From: Polynucleobacter sp. CS-Odin-A6
GTDB lineage: Bacteria; Pseudomonadota; Gammaproteobacteria; Burkholderiales; Burkholderiaceae
Assembly (NCBI RefSeq): GCF_018882095.1
Contig: NZ_JACVPD010000005.1
Coordinates: 37,810 to 101,809 of the forward strand
DNA: 64,000 nt
Direction: 5' to 3'
Both the position numbers and the translations under genes were made by a program. Positions 28,528 to 40,293 of this stretch are shown piece after piece. Each line of letters starts with the position of its first letter. Within the stretch, counting starts at the first letter, position 1. The notes under the pieces are model-generated. The model ran no database searches, was not told the origin of the DNA, and saw only the letters and a program-made list of their open reading frames with translations.

Positions 28528-30585
28528 CTAGCGAACAAAAGGCAGGTAAGCGTATAAAACCCAAGCCAGCAATACCGCTAAGCCAGCAATCATTGCGAAA
28601 GCATAGTGGTAGAGATAACCGGATTGCAAATGACGAATGACACCAGCAAAGCGCCCGACCGAGAAGGCGCTACCATTAACAATAAATCCGTCGATAATTT
28701 TTTGATCGCCACGATGCCATAAAATACCGCCGATCCACAGCAAGCCTTTAGCAAATATTGCTTGATTGAAATCATCTAGGTAGTATTTATGATCCAGCAG
28801 CTTTTTGACCGGAGCCAATGCTTGCGAAACCACGCTCGGCAACTTCGGAGCCCAAAGGTAGCCAATCGCAGCTGTAAGCACGCCCAATACGACCAAGAGC
28901 AATACTGGGGAAGTGAATGCATGGATGGCCATAGCAATGGGTCCATGGAACTCATCTTCAAGCTCTTTCATCACTGGATGACGAGCGATATCAATAAAGA
29001 TGGAATCCCCAAAGAAAGTGCCGAACAACAAAGGGGTAATAGTGTAGAAACCAATGATGACCGAAGGAATTGCTAACAAAATTAATGGCAATGTAACCAC
29101 CAAGGGAGATTCATGTGGCTTTTGACCAGGTGCTAAGCCATGATGCGCATGGTCATCGCCCTGCTCTGCATGGTCACCATGCTCGTGCGCATGTGCATCA
29201 GCATGACCCCAACGCGACTTACCGTGAAATACATAAAAATATAGACGGAAAGAATATAAGGCGGTCACAAAGACGCTGGTCATAACAGCAAAATAAGCAA
29301 ATCCGGATCCTGGGATATGACTAGCAGCTACCGCTTCAATAATCGAATCTTTTGAATAGAAGCCTGAGAAAAATGGCGTACCGATTAATGACAAACTACC
29401 CAGCAACATCATGAGACAAGTGATTGGCATGTACTTCCAAAGACCACCCATCTTGCGCATGTCTTGCTCATGATGCATACCCAAAATCACACTACCCGCC
29501 CCAAGGAACAGGAGCGCTTTAAAGAATGCATGCGTCATCAGGTGAAAGATGGCTACTGGATAAGCTGAAACCCCCAAAGCAATCGTCATAAAGCCCAACT
29601 GAGACAGAGTGGAATAAGCAATAACCCGTTTGATATCCGTTTGAACCAGGCCCAGGAAACCCATGAAGAGTGCAGTGATGGAGCCAATAATCAAGATAAA
29701 GCTCAAGGCCGCCTCTGATAACTCAAATAGAGGGGACATGCGTGACACCATAAAGATGCCCGCAGTAACCATGGTCGCTGCGTGAATCAACGCAGAAATA
29801 GGAGTCGGACCTTCCATCGAGTCTGGTAGCCAGACATGTAAAGGGAATTGGGCTGACTTACCCATCGCCCCGATGAATAAACAGATACAAACCACTGTCA
29901 ATAAATTCCAGCTAGTACCTGGTAATGTTTGCGCTGCTAATGCCGTGTTCTGCGAAAAGATCACGTCATAGTTCATGGAGCCAGTGCTAGCCAGCAATAG
30001 ACCAATGCCGAGGATGAAGCCAAAGTCACCCACTCGGTTTACTAAGAAGGCCTTCATGTTGGCAAACACAGCGGACTGACGTTCATAGTAGAAGCCAATC
30101 AATAAATAAGAAACAACCCCGACCGCCTCCCAGCCAAAGAACAGTTGCAAGAGGTTATTACTCATGACCAGCATTAACATCGCAAAGGTAAAGAGTGAGA
30201 TATAGGAGAAGAAGCGGTTATATCCCTCTTCACCCTGCATATAGCCAATGGTATAGATATGCACCATCAAGGACACAAAGGTCACGACACACATCATGGT
30301 TGCTGTCAGCGGGTCGATTAAAAAACCGATATCCAAGTTGAGCTCACCCAACTCCATCCAGCGGTAAACCGTACCGTTGAAATAGAAACCATCCATGACT
30401 TGAACTAATACAAAACACGACAGCACAAAAGCGATCATCACACCCAAGATAGTGACGAACTGGCAAGGGCCATTACCAATGCGATTACCACCCAATTTAG
30501 TCCCAAAAAATCCGGCAATGATTGAGCCAAATAGTGGCGCCAATGGAATGGTGCAGAGGACGGGAAGAGTTAAGGTCAATTGCAT
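28528..30585 (-). CDS. nuoL: NADH-quinone oxidoreductase subunit L
   Basis: Largest antiporter-like subunit of complex I, 685 residues, with the long lateral helix at the C-terminus. Family motifs are LFFGWEAVGVVSYLLIGFYY with its key Glu, KSAQFPLHVWLPDSMEGPTP, and STLSQLGFMTIALG. A histidine-rich, acidic cytosolic loop (GHADAHAHEHGDHAEQGDDH) lies around residue 460, before APGQKPHESPLVVTLPL. Such loops are seen in several betaproteobacterial NuoL proteins. It lies 2 bp after nuoK. Confidence 0.97.
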   Translation of the reverse strand: MQLTLTLPVLCTIPLAPLFGSIIAGFFGTKLGGNRIGNGPCQFVTILGVMIAFVLSCFVLVQVMDGFYFNGTVYRWMELGELNLDIGFLIDPLTATMMCVVTFVSLMVHIYTIGYMQGEEGYNRFFSYISLFTFAMLMLVMSNNLLQLFFGWEAVGVVSYLLIGFYYERQSAVFANMKAFLVNRVGDFGFILGIGLLLASTGSMNYDVIFSQNTALAAQTLPGTSWNLLTVVCICLFIGAMGKSAQFPLHVWLPDSMEGPTPISALIHAATMVTAGIFMVSRMSPLFELSEAALSFILIIGSITALFMGFLGLVQTDIKRVIAYSTLSQLGFMTIALGVSAYPVAIFHLMTHAFFKALLFLGAGSVILGMHHEQDMRKMGGLWKYMPITCLMMLLGSLSLIGTPFFSGFYSKDSIIEAVAASHIPGSGFAYFAVMTSVFVTALYSFRLYFYVFHGKSRWGHADAHAHEHGDHAEQGDDHAHHGLAPGQKPHESPLVVTLPLILLAIPSVIIGFYTITPLLFGTFFGDSIFIDIARHPVMKELEDEFHGPIAMAIHAFTSPVLLLVVLGVLTAAIGYLWAPKLPSVVSQALAPVKKLLDHKYYLDDFNQAIFAKGLLWIGGILWHRGDQKIIDGFIVNGSAFSVGRFAGVIRHLQSGYLYHYAFAMIAGLAVLLAWVLYAYLPFVR

Positions 30586-30587
30586 GA

Positions 30588-30896
30588 CTAGCCTTTTAGG
30601 TGGTCAAGGTCTTCAGCATTAATGGTGTCCACCTTGCGGAAGAGCACAACCAAAATTGCCAAACCGATTGCTGCCTCAGCAGCAGCCACAGTCAAAATAA
30701 AGAATACAAATACTTGACCAGCCATGTCACCCAAATAATGGGAGAAGGCGACAAAGTTCATGTTTACCGAAAGAAGCATTAACTCAATGGCCATCAAGAG
30801 TACGATGACATTTTTACGATTCAAGAAAATACCAACTACGCTAGTAGCAAATAAAATGGCGCCTAGCACTAAGTAGTGAGCCAAAGTAATCGTCAT
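30588..30896 (-). CDS. nuoK: NADH-quinone oxidoreductase subunit K
   Basis: Small complex I membrane subunit, 102 residues with three helices. Both buried glutamates expected of NuoK are present ([11 protein letters not shown] and [11 protein letters not shown]). It overlaps the nuoJ stop by 4 bp and is followed by nuoL after 2 bp. Length and sequence are typical. Confidence 0.97.
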   Translation of the reverse strand: MTITLAHYLVLGAILFATSVVGIFLNRKNVIVLLMAIELMLLSVNMNFVAFSHYLGDMAGQVFVFFILTVAAAEAAIGLAILVVLFRKVDTINAEDLDHLKG

Positions 30897-31540
30897 GACT
30901 TCTCCCCGCGACTATCCTGCTTTGCAGCCCTATCGGAATCCATTTTCACGATGCGCATCCGATCTGCAGAATTGACATTGACTTGCTGATGAATATTTTG
31001 GGATTTAGAATCTTTGCGATTACGCAGAGTCAAGGCTACAGCAGCAATGATGGCTACCAATAGGATGACACCAGCAATCTCGAAGGCATACACATAATCT
31101 ACGAAAATCAACATCCCCAAAGCGTGAGTATTGCTAGTGGCCGCCTCCTCGAGCATTGGCTGGACTGGCGCATTGGTTCCAATAAAGCTGCGGATCAGGA
31201 CAATCGATAACTCTAAAACAATGACAGTACCCATTAAAAAAGCTACTGGTAAGAATTTTTTATAATCGCGACGCAAATTTTCAATATCAAGATCTAACAT
31301 CATGACCACAAACAAGAACAGCACCATCACTGCACCAACATAGACGAGGATCAAGGCCAGACTGAGGAACTCTGCCTTGAGGAGCATCCACAAGCCAGAT
31401 GCGCAAAAAAAGGCGAGCACTAAAAACAGAGCAGCATGCACTGGGTTGCGAGCGGTCACTACGCGCAGAGCAGAAATCACCAGCAAACCTGCGAAGGCGT
31501 AAAAGAATACGGCAAACAGAGTAGTTGGATTAAGTGTCAT
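30893..31540 (-). CDS. nuoJ: NADH-quinone oxidoreductase subunit J
   Basis: Complex I membrane subunit of 215 residues and five helices, starting [41 protein letters not shown] is the conserved helix-3 region with its pi-bulge. The last about 40 residues are a hydrophilic tail ([10 protein letters not shown] onward) longer than in some homologues. It overlaps nuoK by 4 bp. Confidence 0.96.
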   Translation of the reverse strand: MTLNPTTLFAVFFYAFAGLLVISALRVVTARNPVHAALFLVLAFFCASGLWMLLKAEFLSLALILVYVGAVMVLFLFVVMMLDLDIENLRRDYKKFLPVAFLMGTVIVLELSIVLIRSFIGTNAPVQPMLEEAATSNTHALGMLIFVDYVYAFEIAGVILLVAIIAAVALTLRNRKDSKSQNIHQQVNVNSADRMRIVKMDSDRAAKQDSRGEKS

Positions 31541-31561
31541 ATATATTTGCGCTCTGTTCGC

Positions 31562-32053
31562 TTAACGATAAGGTGCATCCGCTGTGCGGCTAGCAGCAAT
31601 CTCTTTTTCATACTTATCACCTACGGCTAACAGCATGTCTTTTGTGAAGTACAAATCACCACGCTTATCGCCAAAATATTCAAAAATATTGGTTTCAACA
31701 ATCGCGTCTACAGGACAAGCCTCTTCACAGAAGCCACAGAAAATACACTTCGTTAAATCAATGTCGTAGCGGCTAGTACGGCGCGTACCATCATCCCGCT
31801 CAGCGGTTTCAATAGTAATGGCGTATGCCGGACAAACTGCTTCGCATAATTTGCAACCAATGCAACGCTCTTCCCCGTTCTCATAACGACGCAATGCATG
31901 CAAACCACGGAATCGGGCAGACTGGGGCGTCTTCTCCTCTGGATACTGAATAGTAATTTTTGGCTTAAAGAGATAGCGGCCGGTAATCGACATGCCGACC
32001 AGAATGTCTTTTAGCATCAAGCTATCGAGGAATTGGGAAATTTTCTTAAACAT
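31562..32053 (-). CDS. nuoI: NADH-quinone oxidoreductase subunit I (two 4Fe-4S clusters)
   Basis: Peripheral-arm subunit that passes electrons from NuoG to NuoB. I take the ATG at 32053 ([16 protein letters not shown]), giving 163 residues, the usual length, with AAGG just upstream and no overlap with nuoH; an upstream frame start (32098) would overlap nuoH. Two cluster motifs are complete: Cys64/67/70/74 ([11 protein letters not shown]) and Cys103/106/109/113 ([11 protein letters not shown]). Confidence 0.96.
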   Translation of the reverse strand: MFKKISQFLDSLMLKDILVGMSITGRYLFKPKITIQYPEEKTPQSARFRGLHALRRYENGEERCIGCKLCEAVCPAYAITIETAERDDGTRRTSRYDIDLTKCIFCGFCEEACPVDAIVETNIFEYFGDKRGDLYFTKDMLLAVGDKYEKEIAASRTADAPYR

Positions 32054-32064
32054 GATTGATCGCC

Positions 32065-33138
32065 TTATTTCCAGATATTCCATGGGGATACTACCCATGC
32101 GCCAACAACCACTACCCAGAAAACTGAGATGGGGATAAAAATCTTCCAGCCCAAACGCATGATCTGGTCGTAGCGATAACGTGGCAAGGTGGCACGTAGC
32201 CAGATGACACAGGACAAGAGGAGGAACGTTTTAGCAAATAACCAGAAGAAGCCTGGGATATCGCGCAAGATTGGCAAATCAACGATTGGCAACCAACCGC
32301 CCAAGAAGATAGTAGAAGCTAAGGCAGCGATCAAAATCATATTGGCATACTCTGCCAGAAAGAACATTGCAAAGGCCATACCAGAATACTCAACCATATG
32401 ACCAGCAACAATCTCTGACTCCCCTTCCACTACGTCAAATGGATGACGATTGGTTTCAGCAACACCAGAGATAAAGTAAATGATGAACATGGGGAGCAAT
32501 GGCAACCAGTTCCACGACAGGAAGTTCAAACCCATATTGGCAAAGTAGCCCTGCTCTTGAGAAATCACAATCGCACTCAGGTTTAATGAGCCAGAAGTCA
32601 ATAACACCGTGACCAATGCAAAACCCATTGCAATTTCATAAGAAATCATTTGAGCGGAGGCACGCATCGCGCCAAGGAACGGGTACTTGGAGTTAGATGA
32701 CCAACCCGCCAAGATGACGCCATAAACCCCAATAGAAGAGATTGCCATGACATAGAGCAAGCCAGCATTAACATCAGCTAACACCAGTTTGGCCTGGAAA
32801 GGAATGACAGCCCAGGCAGCAAAAGCAGGCATGATCACCATCACCGGCGCAATGAAATACAGCACCTTGCTTGCTTGAGTTGGAGAAATGATCTCCTTCA
32901 TGAGCAACTTCAATGCATCTGCAATGGGCTGCAACAAACCTAATGGGCCAACACGATTAGGGCCAAGCCGGATGTGCATCCAACCAATGAGTTTGCGCTC
33001 CCAAAGAGTCATATAAGCTACGGCAGCAAACATCGGCAATACGATAACTACGATACGCACCAAAGCCCAAACCAGCGGCCATAGAGATCCGAAGATAGCC
33101 TCACCTTGAGTAGTAACGAGGTTCAAGAAATGATCCAT
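32065..33138 (-). CDS. nuoH: NADH-quinone oxidoreductase subunit H
   Basis: Complex I membrane subunit forming the heel and much of the quinone chamber, 357 residues and eight helices. The conserved loops are visible: [29 protein letters not shown] and the acidic [20 protein letters not shown]. It is 8 bp from nuoG. Confidence 0.97.
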   Translation of the reverse strand: MDHFLNLVTTQGEAIFGSLWPLVWALVRIVVIVLPMFAAVAYMTLWERKLIGWMHIRLGPNRVGPLGLLQPIADALKLLMKEIISPTQASKVLYFIAPVMVIMPAFAAWAVIPFQAKLVLADVNAGLLYVMAISSIGVYGVILAGWSSNSKYPFLGAMRASAQMISYEIAMGFALVTVLLTSGSLNLSAIVISQEQGYFANMGLNFLSWNWLPLLPMFIIYFISGVAETNRHPFDVVEGESEIVAGHMVEYSGMAFAMFFLAEYANMILIAALASTIFLGGWLPIVDLPILRDIPGFFWLFAKTFLLLSCVIWLRATLPRYRYDQIMRLGWKIFIPISVFWVVVVGAWVVSPWNIWK

Positions 33139-33146
33139 CTTGGCGC

Positions 33147-35462
33147 CTATACCTTGCTAACCGAAACAGGACCGAACATCGACCCTAATTGAGCGCTAGC
33201 CATGGTTCCTGCAGAAATTCGAATGACGCCCTGAGCTAAATTGACTTCCAATGTTGCCTGCAAATCTACGAACCGACTGCCTTGAGTCACTTGCACAGCA
33301 TCACCCTCTTTCAAGCCCAACTCATTAAAGAGCGCTTGACCAACACCAGCCTGATTACTGCGCTTCGCATCTCGCGTTAACTGCAAAGCAGATGAGCGGC
33401 GCACAATTTGGTCACCAGCATAAATGCCTACGTCCGATAGACGCTCTAGTCCGCTTAATGGAGCTAATTTGCCATGAGTCAATGCGCTTGCAGTCGATTG
33501 ATTGCTTAAATGAGCGCAGTAATTATCACTCAGCGCTTCGCCCAGTACTTCTTCAGGCATATTGAAATGAAAGCCATCTAAATTTAATAGGCCACCCAGT
33601 ACACGCAGCACTTTCCATGCGGGACGTGAATCACCTAAAGGTTTCACAGCGGGCTGAATAGTTTGAACGCGTCCTTCTGCATTCACAAATGTAGATACAG
33701 TTTCTGTAAAAGGGGTGATTGGCAGAATGACATCGGCTACCTCTAGGATATCTGCGCTCTTAAAAGCGCTTAAGGCAATCACCGTATTGGCTTTAGCTAA
33801 GGCAGCACGCGCCTGCTCTGGATTAGGCAAATCAGCATCGGGCTCAATATTCATTAAAAGCACCGCACGGCGGTCACCCGACAGGACTGATTCAACACCA
33901 GCACCATTCGCTTTTACCAAGCTCGCACCGACTGCATTTCCGCCAACCGGTAAGAATCCTAAGGTAGCGCCTGTTTGCTCAGCAATAAACTGCGCTAATA
34001 CATGTATGTCAGACGCTTGGGGATGGGCAATAGCAGCTGAGCCCAACAATACGGATCTTGTGGTGCCAGACAGCAAACTATCAGCTATCTGTTGGGCGGT
34101 AATAGAAACCGGCACAGCAGCTAAACCTGCGGGAGTAGAAGCAGATTTCGCCTTCGCCACAGCAATGGCAACTTCACTTAATGCATTCAACCATGCGCTA
34201 GGTCTAGCTGCAATTCCAACGCTAGGAATGAGCCAATCATCACCACCCGCGTCAATCCGTAAAACTTGTAAACCCTTTTTAGCACCCTCACGTAAGCGAA
34301 CGGCAACTAAGGGCTGATCCTTGCGTAAGAAACTACCAATCACTAAAACGCGATCAAGCGTACTTAATGTAGTAATGGGCATACCCAACCAAGGGGCAGA
34401 TGCAGCCCCACTAACATCAGTTTGACCCAATCGAGTTTCAATCTGATTAGATCCTAAGTCCCGAACCAGTTTTTGCAGCAGATACAACTCTTCAGTGCTA
34501 GAGATAGGATGGGCTAAAGCACCAATCGCTTCTGAGCCACTTTCAGCAGAAATCGTTTTGAGTGAATGGGCGACGTAATTCATCGCAGATTCCCAATCAG
34601 TCTCAAGCCATTGACCGCCCTGCTTCACCATCGGAGTCGTCACACGGTCTGCGCTATTAATACCTTCATAAGCAAAACGATCACGGTCACTAATCCAGCA
34701 CTCATTGATTGCTTCATTTTCTAAAGCCACTACGCGCATCACTTTATTGGCTTTAGTTTGAACGGTGGTATTTGATCCCAAACTGTCGTGCGGACTGACG
34801 GAACGCTTACGACCTAATTCCCAGGTACGGGCAGCGTAGCGGAATGGCTTGCTCGTTAATGCACCGACTGGACAGATATCAATCATATTGCCTGATAGTT
34901 CGGAATCAATCGTCTGACCAGTGAAGGTCGTGATTTCAGAATGCTCACCACGATTGACCATACCCAACTCCATCACTCCAGCCACCTCTTGGCCGAAGCG
35001 CACGCAACGGGTGCAGTGAATACAGCGGGACATCTCCTGCATAGAGATTAATGGGCCTACATTTTTATGGAACACAACACGCTTGTCTTCTTCATAGCGT
35101 GAATTGGATTTACCGTAACCTACTGCTAAATCTTGTAACTGGCACTCACCACCTTGATCACAAATAGGGCAATCTAAAGGATGGTTGATGAGAAGAAACT
35201 CCATTACTGAACGCTGTGCTTCAACTGCTTTAGCTGAGTGTGTAAATACCTTCATGCCTTGGGTCGCTGGTGTGGCACAAGCTGGCAATGGTTTAGGCGC
35301 TTTCTCAACTTCTACCAAACACATGCGGCAGTTAGCAGCGATGGATAATTTCTTGTGATAGCAAAAGTGGGGAATATAAGTACCCAGCTTGTTCGCGGCG
35401 TGCATCACCATCGAACCTTGCGGAACTTCTACTACCTTGCCATCTAATTCGATTTCAACCAT
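33147..35462 (-). CDS. nuoG: NADH-quinone oxidoreductase subunit G
   Basis: Largest peripheral subunit of complex I. An N-terminal 2Fe-2S ferredoxin domain ([20 protein letters not shown] and PACATP) is followed by the 4Fe-4S binding H-x3-C-x2-C-x5-C region ([19 protein letters not shown]), a second Cys cluster ([10 protein letters not shown]) and a molybdopterin-oxidoreductase-like domain that is catalytically inert in complex I. I choose the ATG at 35462 ([13 protein letters not shown], the usual family start, 771 residues) over an in-frame TTG at 35489. It lies downstream of nuoF. Confidence 0.96.
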   Translation of the reverse strand: MVEIELDGKVVEVPQGSMVMHAANKLGTYIPHFCYHKKLSIAANCRMCLVEVEKAPKPLPACATPATQGMKVFTHSAKAVEAQRSVMEFLLINHPLDCPICDQGGECQLQDLAVGYGKSNSRYEEDKRVVFHKNVGPLISMQEMSRCIHCTRCVRFGQEVAGVMELGMVNRGEHSEITTFTGQTIDSELSGNMIDICPVGALTSKPFRYAARTWELGRKRSVSPHDSLGSNTTVQTKANKVMRVVALENEAINECWISDRDRFAYEGINSADRVTTPMVKQGGQWLETDWESAMNYVAHSLKTISAESGSEAIGALAHPISSTEELYLLQKLVRDLGSNQIETRLGQTDVSGAASAPWLGMPITTLSTLDRVLVIGSFLRKDQPLVAVRLREGAKKGLQVLRIDAGGDDWLIPSVGIAARPSAWLNALSEVAIAVAKAKSASTPAGLAAVPVSITAQQIADSLLSGTTRSVLLGSAAIAHPQASDIHVLAQFIAEQTGATLGFLPVGGNAVGASLVKANGAGVESVLSGDRRAVLLMNIEPDADLPNPEQARAALAKANTVIALSAFKSADILEVADVILPITPFTETVSTFVNAEGRVQTIQPAVKPLGDSRPAWKVLRVLGGLLNLDGFHFNMPEEVLGEALSDNYCAHLSNQSTASALTHGKLAPLSGLERLSDVGIYAGDQIVRRSSALQLTRDAKRSNQAGVGQALFNELGLKEGDAVQVTQGSRFVDLQATLEVNLAQGVIRISAGTMASAQLGSMFGPVSVSKV

Positions 35463-35493
35463 GCTCACTGTAAGGTGTCCCGTGCTCAATATC

Positions 35494-36792
35494 TCATAAA
35501 GGTTTAGCAGAATCTAAGCAGCGCTTATGTTCTACGTGATAAACAAATTCATCCATGTAATGTTTCAACATGCCACGAACTGGCATAGCAGCGGCATCAC
35601 CCAAAGCGCAAATCGTGCGACCCTGAATATTAGCTGCTACATCGTTTAATAAATCTAAATCTTCTGGACGTCCTTGGCCATGCTCAATCCGATGAACAAT
35701 GCGCCACAACCAGCCTGTACCCTCACGGCATGGAGTGCATTGACCACAGGATTCCTCATGATAAAAATAGGACAAACGCTCCAGTGCACGAACCATGCAA
35801 CGAGTTTCATTCATGACGATGACTGCACCGGATCCCAGCATTGAACCTGCTTTCGCAATGCTGTCGTAATCCATCGTGAGGTCCATCATCTGCGCACCAG
35901 GAATAACAGGGGCCGATGAACCGCCAGGAATAACTGCTTTCAATGGAATGCCATCGCGCATGCCGCCAGCCAATTTGAGTAAATCCGCAAATGGAGTGCC
36001 CAATGGAACCTCATAATTGCCAGGATAAGTCACGTCACCAGAAACAGAAAAAATCTTCGTACCGCCATTATTTGGCTTGCCCAACTCTAAATACGCAGGT
36101 CCACCAATTGCCATAATGAATGGGACGGCAGCGAAGGTTTCAGTATTGTTAATAGTGGTTGGCTTGCCGTATAAACCAAAGCTCGCTGGGAATGGTGGCT
36201 TGAAGCGAGGTTGACCCTTCTTGCCTTCAAGCGATTCTAAGAGTGCGGTTTCTTCACCACAAATATAAGCACCCCAACCTGGCGAAGCATGCAATTGAAA
36301 ATTGAATTCGCTTCCCAAAATCTTGTTACCGAGATATCCAGCAGCACGTGCCTCTTCAAGAGCTTCTTCGAAACGTGCGTAAACTTCCCAGATTTCGCCA
36401 TGGATATAGTTATAACCCGTTGCGATACCCATAGTGTAGGCGCCAATGATCATGCCCTCAATCAAAGCGTGTGGGTTGTAGCGCATGATGTCGCGGTCTT
36501 TAAATGTCCCTGGCTCACCTTCGTCGCTATTGCAGACTAAATACTTTTGACCAGGGAACTGACGAGGCATAAAGCTCCATTTCAATCCCGTTGGAAAACC
36601 TGCGCCTCCACGGCCACGTAATGACGATGCTTTTAATTCAGCAATGATGGCGTCTGGCGCAACCTGGTCATTCAAGATACGACGCAGCTGCTGATAACCG
36701 CCACGACTTTCATAATCCTTTAAACGCCAGTTCTCGCCATTCAAGCCGGCAAGAATCAAAGGTTTAATGTGTCTATCGTGCAAGCTGGTCAT
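35494..36792 (-). CDS. nuoF: NADH-quinone oxidoreductase subunit F (NADH/FMN site)
   Basis: Flavoprotein subunit where NADH is oxidised, 432 residues. The FMN/NADH Rossmann-like motif is [20 protein letters not shown], with [16 protein letters not shown] and the second glycine loop [20 protein letters not shown]. The N3 4Fe-4S ligands are in [13 protein letters not shown] plus a later Cys ([11 protein letters not shown]). Its start overlaps the nuoE stop by 4 bp. Confidence 0.97.
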   Translation of the reverse strand: MTSLHDRHIKPLILAGLNGENWRLKDYESRGGYQQLRRILNDQVAPDAIIAELKASSLRGRGGAGFPTGLKWSFMPRQFPGQKYLVCNSDEGEPGTFKDRDIMRYNPHALIEGMIIGAYTMGIATGYNYIHGEIWEVYARFEEALEEARAAGYLGNKILGSEFNFQLHASPGWGAYICGEETALLESLEGKKGQPRFKPPFPASFGLYGKPTTINNTETFAAVPFIMAIGGPAYLELGKPNNGGTKIFSVSGDVTYPGNYEVPLGTPFADLLKLAGGMRDGIPLKAVIPGGSSAPVIPGAQMMDLTMDYDSIAKAGSMLGSGAVIVMNETRCMVRALERLSYFYHEESCGQCTPCREGTGWLWRIVHRIEHGQGRPEDLDLLNDVAANIQGRTICALGDAAAMPVRGMLKHYMDEFVYHVEHKRCLDSAKPL

Positions 36793-37295
36793 GCTGCTTT
36801 TCCCTCTGCACGCAACTCATTTAATAGAGCATCAATCTTTTCTTTGCTCATCAAGCTACACATGCGCTTGTCATTAATCAGCATGACTGGTGAATCACCA
36901 CACGCACCCATGCACTCCCCCTCTTTTAAGGTAAAGGTGCCACAAGGTGTTGTTTCGTTATACCCAATGCCTAAGGTTTCCTTTAGATGAGTAGCCGCGG
37001 TTTCACCATGCGTTAATTGACAAGGCAGATTAGTACAAATCACCAACTTGTATTTACCAATTGGCTTCGTGTTGTACATGTTGTAGAAAGTAGCTACTTC
37101 ATCAACAGCAATCGTCGGCATTTCTAATATTTGTGCAACTGTGGCAATCACCTCAGGAGAAACCCAACCTAGCTCAGTTTGGGCTGCAATGAGAGCAGCC
37201 ATCACAGCAGACTGCTTTTGCTCTGGAGGATATTTAGCGACATTACGTGCTATGTCAGCGAGCGTTTTGTCTGATAGTTGAAGAGTAGTTGTCAT
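36789..37295 (-). CDS. nuoE: NADH-quinone oxidoreductase subunit E (2Fe-2S)
   Basis: Thioredoxin-fold 2Fe-2S subunit at the NADH end of complex I, 168 residues. All four ligands are present: Cys87 and Cys92 ([10 protein letters not shown]) and Cys128 and Cys132 ([12 protein letters not shown]). The N-terminal helical region ([20 protein letters not shown]) is typical. It overlaps nuoF by 4 bp. Confidence 0.97.
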   Translation of the reverse strand: MTTTLQLSDKTLADIARNVAKYPPEQKQSAVMAALIAAQTELGWVSPEVIATVAQILEMPTIAVDEVATFYNMYNTKPIGKYKLVICTNLPCQLTHGETAATHLKETLGIGYNETTPCGTFTLKEGECMGACGDSPVMLINDKRMCSLMSKEKIDALLNELRAEGKAA

Positions 37296-37318
37296 AAATT
37301 TATTCTTGGCACACTGTA

Positions 37319-38572
37319 TTAGCGGTCAATCTCCCCGAACACAATATCTTGGGTGCCAATAATCGTGACTGCGTCAGCCAACATGTGACCACGAGACATC
37401 TCATCCATAGCAGATAGATGTACAAATCCTGGTGCACGAATCTTGAGGCGATACGGTTTATTCGCACCGTCAGAAATCAAGTAAATACCGAACTCGCCTT
37501 TGGGATGCTCAACCGCAGAATAAGCCTCGCCATTGGGAACATGCATACCTTCAGTGAAGAGTTTGAAGTGATGAATCAGCTCTTCCATATTCGTCTTCAT
37601 ATCAACACGCTTGGGTGGCGATACTTTGTGGTTATCACTCATGACCGGGCCATCATTTGCTTTGAGCCAGGCAATACATTGCTTAATGATGCGATTGGAT
37701 TGACGCATTTCTTCCATGCGCACCAAATAGCGATCGTAAGAGTCGCCGTTTACGCCCACAGGAATATCAAAGTCGAGCTTGTCATAGGTCTCGTAAGGTT
37801 GTTTTTTACGCAAATCCCACTCGATGCCAGAACCCCGCAACATCGGGCCAGTAAAGCCCAACTGCAAAGCACGTTCAGGCGTCACAACGCCAATGCCAAC
37901 CAAGCGCTGCTTCCAGATCCGGTTATCCGTCAGGAGATTGCAATACTCATCGACGTTTCCATCAAAGCGCCCAGAGAACTCTTCAATGAAATCCAGCAAA
38001 GTACCGCTACGATTTTCATTCAAGCGTTTGATAGCAGAAGTGCTACGTACCTTGGACTGAGAGTACTGAGCCATTTGCGTTGGTAGATCACGGTAGACGC
38101 CACCTGGACGGTAGTAAGCAGCATGCATACGCGCGCCAGAAACGGCTTCGTACATATCAAAAATATCTTCACGATCACGGAAGGCGTATAGGAATACGGC
38201 CATTGCGCCAACGTCTAAGCCGTGACAGCCGATCCACAAGAGGTGGTTGAGTAAACGCGTTAACTCATCAAACATGACGCGAATATATTGGGCTCGCAAA
38301 GGCACATCTACTTGCAGCAATTTTTCAATTGCCATCACGTAAGCGTGCTCATTAGCCATCATCGATACATAATCCAAGCGATCCATGTAAGGAACGTTTT
38401 GAATCCAAGTACGGGTCTCGGCTAATTTTTCAGTGGCGCGATGCAGTAAACCAATATGCGGGTCTGCACGCTGGATCACTTCACCATCTAGCTCCAGCAC
38501 CAGGCGTAAAACACCGTGAGCGGCAGGATGTTGAGGTCCAAAATTGAGGGTGTAGTTCTTAATCTGTGCCAT
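37319..38572 (-). CDS. nuoD: NADH-quinone oxidoreductase subunit D
   Basis: 49-kDa-type subunit that forms the quinone site together with NuoB, 417 residues. The N-terminal [20 protein letters not shown] contains the conserved quinone-site His, and the C-terminal end FGEIDR is characteristic. It is a separate gene, not fused to NuoC as in enterobacteria. It starts 2 bp after the nuoC stop. Confidence 0.97.
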   Translation of the reverse strand: MAQIKNYTLNFGPQHPAAHGVLRLVLELDGEVIQRADPHIGLLHRATEKLAETRTWIQNVPYMDRLDYVSMMANEHAYVMAIEKLLQVDVPLRAQYIRVMFDELTRLLNHLLWIGCHGLDVGAMAVFLYAFRDREDIFDMYEAVSGARMHAAYYRPGGVYRDLPTQMAQYSQSKVRSTSAIKRLNENRSGTLLDFIEEFSGRFDGNVDEYCNLLTDNRIWKQRLVGIGVVTPERALQLGFTGPMLRGSGIEWDLRKKQPYETYDKLDFDIPVGVNGDSYDRYLVRMEEMRQSNRIIKQCIAWLKANDGPVMSDNHKVSPPKRVDMKTNMEELIHHFKLFTEGMHVPNGEAYSAVEHPKGEFGIYLISDGANKPYRLKIRAPGFVHLSAMDEMSRGHMLADAVTIIGTQDIVFGEIDR

Positions 38573-38574
38573 AG

Positions 38575-39174
38575 CTAAACCGGGCCTCCGTACTGCTCTT
38601 CACGGACGATACGCGGTGTAATCTCGCGCGCTTCAATCGTGACGGGTTGGTAAACCACGCGCTTGAGCTCTGGGTCGTAGCGCATTTCCACATTGCCAGA
38701 GATGGGGAAATCTTTTCTAAATGGGTGACCGATGAAACCATAATCAGTCAAGATGCGACGCAGGTCATCATGCCCATCAAACAAGATGCCATAAAGATCA
38801 AATGCTTCACGCTCAAACCAATTCGCCGCCGCCCATACTGGCGTAAGTGAGGCGAGGATGGGGTACGAATCTTCTGGGGCAAATACGCGTACACGTAAAC
38901 GCCAGTTATGCGCCAGAGACAAGAGATGCGTTACCGCAGCAAAACGTGGGCCAACCCAAGCACCGTCGCGGAAATCTTGATAATCCACACCGCATAAATC
39001 AATGAGTTGCTCAAAGGCCAATGAAGGCTCATCACGCAAGAGCATGGCGGATTCAAAATACGTATCTGCATTCAAAACGACCGTCACTTCACCTAAAGCA
39101 ATTTCGATTGACTGGGTGCGCTTACCTAGAACTTTTTCTAGATTGGCTGCGAGTTGAACTAAACGATCTGACAT
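38575..39174 (-). CDS. nuoC: NADH-quinone oxidoreductase subunit C
   Basis: 30-kDa-type peripheral subunit, 199 residues, without cofactors. The signature is [20 protein letters not shown] followed by [19 protein letters not shown]. It lies between nuoB (3-bp gap) and nuoD (2-bp gap). Confidence 0.97.
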   Translation of the reverse strand: MSDRLVQLAANLEKVLGKRTQSIEIALGEVTVVLNADTYFESAMLLRDEPSLAFEQLIDLCGVDYQDFRDGAWVGPRFAAVTHLLSLAHNWRLRVRVFAPEDSYPILASLTPVWAAANWFEREAFDLYGILFDGHDDLRRILTDYGFIGHPFRKDFPISGNVEMRYDPELKRVVYQPVTIEAREITPRIVREEQYGGPV

Positions 39175-39177
39175 GAA

Positions 39178-39660
39178 TTAAGCCTTCCGCGCAATCGTGC
39201 TGGTGCGAGCAATCTTGGATTGCAACTGAATAATTCCGTAGATTAATGCTTCTGCAGTTGGGGGGCAGCCAGGCACATAAATGTCTACAGGCACAATACG
39301 GTCGCAACCACGAACCACTGAATACGAGTTATGGTAATAACCACCGCCATTGGCACATGAGCCCATGGAAATAACCCAGCGGGGTTCTGGCATTTGGTCA
39401 TAGACCTTGCGCAAAGCAGGTGCCATCTTGTTACATAAGGTACCAGCCACAATCATCAAGTCCGATTGACGTGGGGATGGACGAAAAACTACCCCAAAAC
39501 GGTCTAAGTCATAACGGGAAGCCCCTGCATGCATCATTTCTACAGCGCAGCAGGCAAGACCAAAGGTCATTGGCCATAAAGAACCATTACGCGTCCAGTT
39601 GATTAACTGGTCTGCAGTAGTAGTAACAAATCCCTCTTTAAGAACGCCTTCTAATGCCAT
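39178..39660 (-). CDS. nuoB: NADH-quinone oxidoreductase subunit B (N2 cluster)
   Basis: Subunit carrying the terminal 4Fe-4S cluster N2 that reduces quinone. From the ATG at 39660 it has 160 residues. The tandem cysteines Cys37-Cys38 ([10 protein letters not shown]) plus Cys102 (MGSCANGGG) and Cys132 ([10 protein letters not shown]) are the N2 ligands. A GTG start three codons upstream overlaps the nuoA stop, but GGGAG is better spaced for the chosen ATG. Confidence 0.97.
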
Positions 39661-39665
39661 AACGA

Positions 39666-40025
39666 TCACTCCCAGTCGAGGGCGCCCTTTTTCCAGATAT
39701 AAACAAATCCCACGATAAATTCCAGAAGGAAAATCACCATGGAGGCATAGCCAAACCAGCCGATATCACGCAAAGCCACACCCCATGGGAACAGGAATGC
39801 TGTTTCTAAGTCAAATAAGATAAATAAGATCGCAATGAGGTAATAACGCACGTCAAATTTCATGCGTGCATCTTCAAAAGCCTCAAAACCACATTCGTAT
39901 GGCGACAGTTTTTCAGCGTTTGGCTTAGAAGGAGCCAACACTTTTCCGAGGAACATGGGCACTAAACCGACCCCAATACCTACGAGGATAAAAAGCAGAA
40001 CAGGAAAGTAATTAGCGAGATCCAA
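39666..40025 (-). CDS. nuoA: NADH-quinone oxidoreductase subunit A
   Basis: Small complex I membrane subunit, 119 residues and three helices. The loop [20 protein letters not shown] with the conserved Cys between helices 1 and 2 is diagnostic, and FLFPWGVAL follows. It is the first nuo gene, 98 bp after the embedded tRNA-Leu gene. Confidence 0.97.
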
Positions 40026-40123
40026 AATAGCCTTGATTCTTTCGTCTGGTGAGTCTGAATAAGATACAAATTAACAATTACTTCACTACATAAAACCTGG
40101 ATAACAGCTTCAATCTTACAATT

Positions 40124-40208
40124 TGGTGCCGACGGCGAGACTCGAACTCGCACAGCCTAAGCCACTACCCCCTCAAGATAGCGTGTCTACCAATTTCACC
40201 ACGTCGGC
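40124..40208 (-). tRNA. tRNA-Leu (anticodon GAG)
   Basis: Complete class II tRNA on the minus strand. The acceptor arms are GCCGACG and CGTCGGC, then A and an encoded CCA. The anticodon stem CTATC/GGTAG holds the loop TTGAGGG, giving anticodon GAG. A long variable arm and a T arm with GTTCGAGTC are present. It lies between secG and nuoA on the same strand; this placement is conserved in Burkholderiales, and maturation must cut it from the flanking mRNA. Confidence 0.96.
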
Positions 40209-40293
40209 ATCTTGTAAAACTCGTCAATTCTACTGCATTGAACCTAGTAAATACCCTGAAAAACAGCTTTTAAACCCCTTAAAACCAAATATT

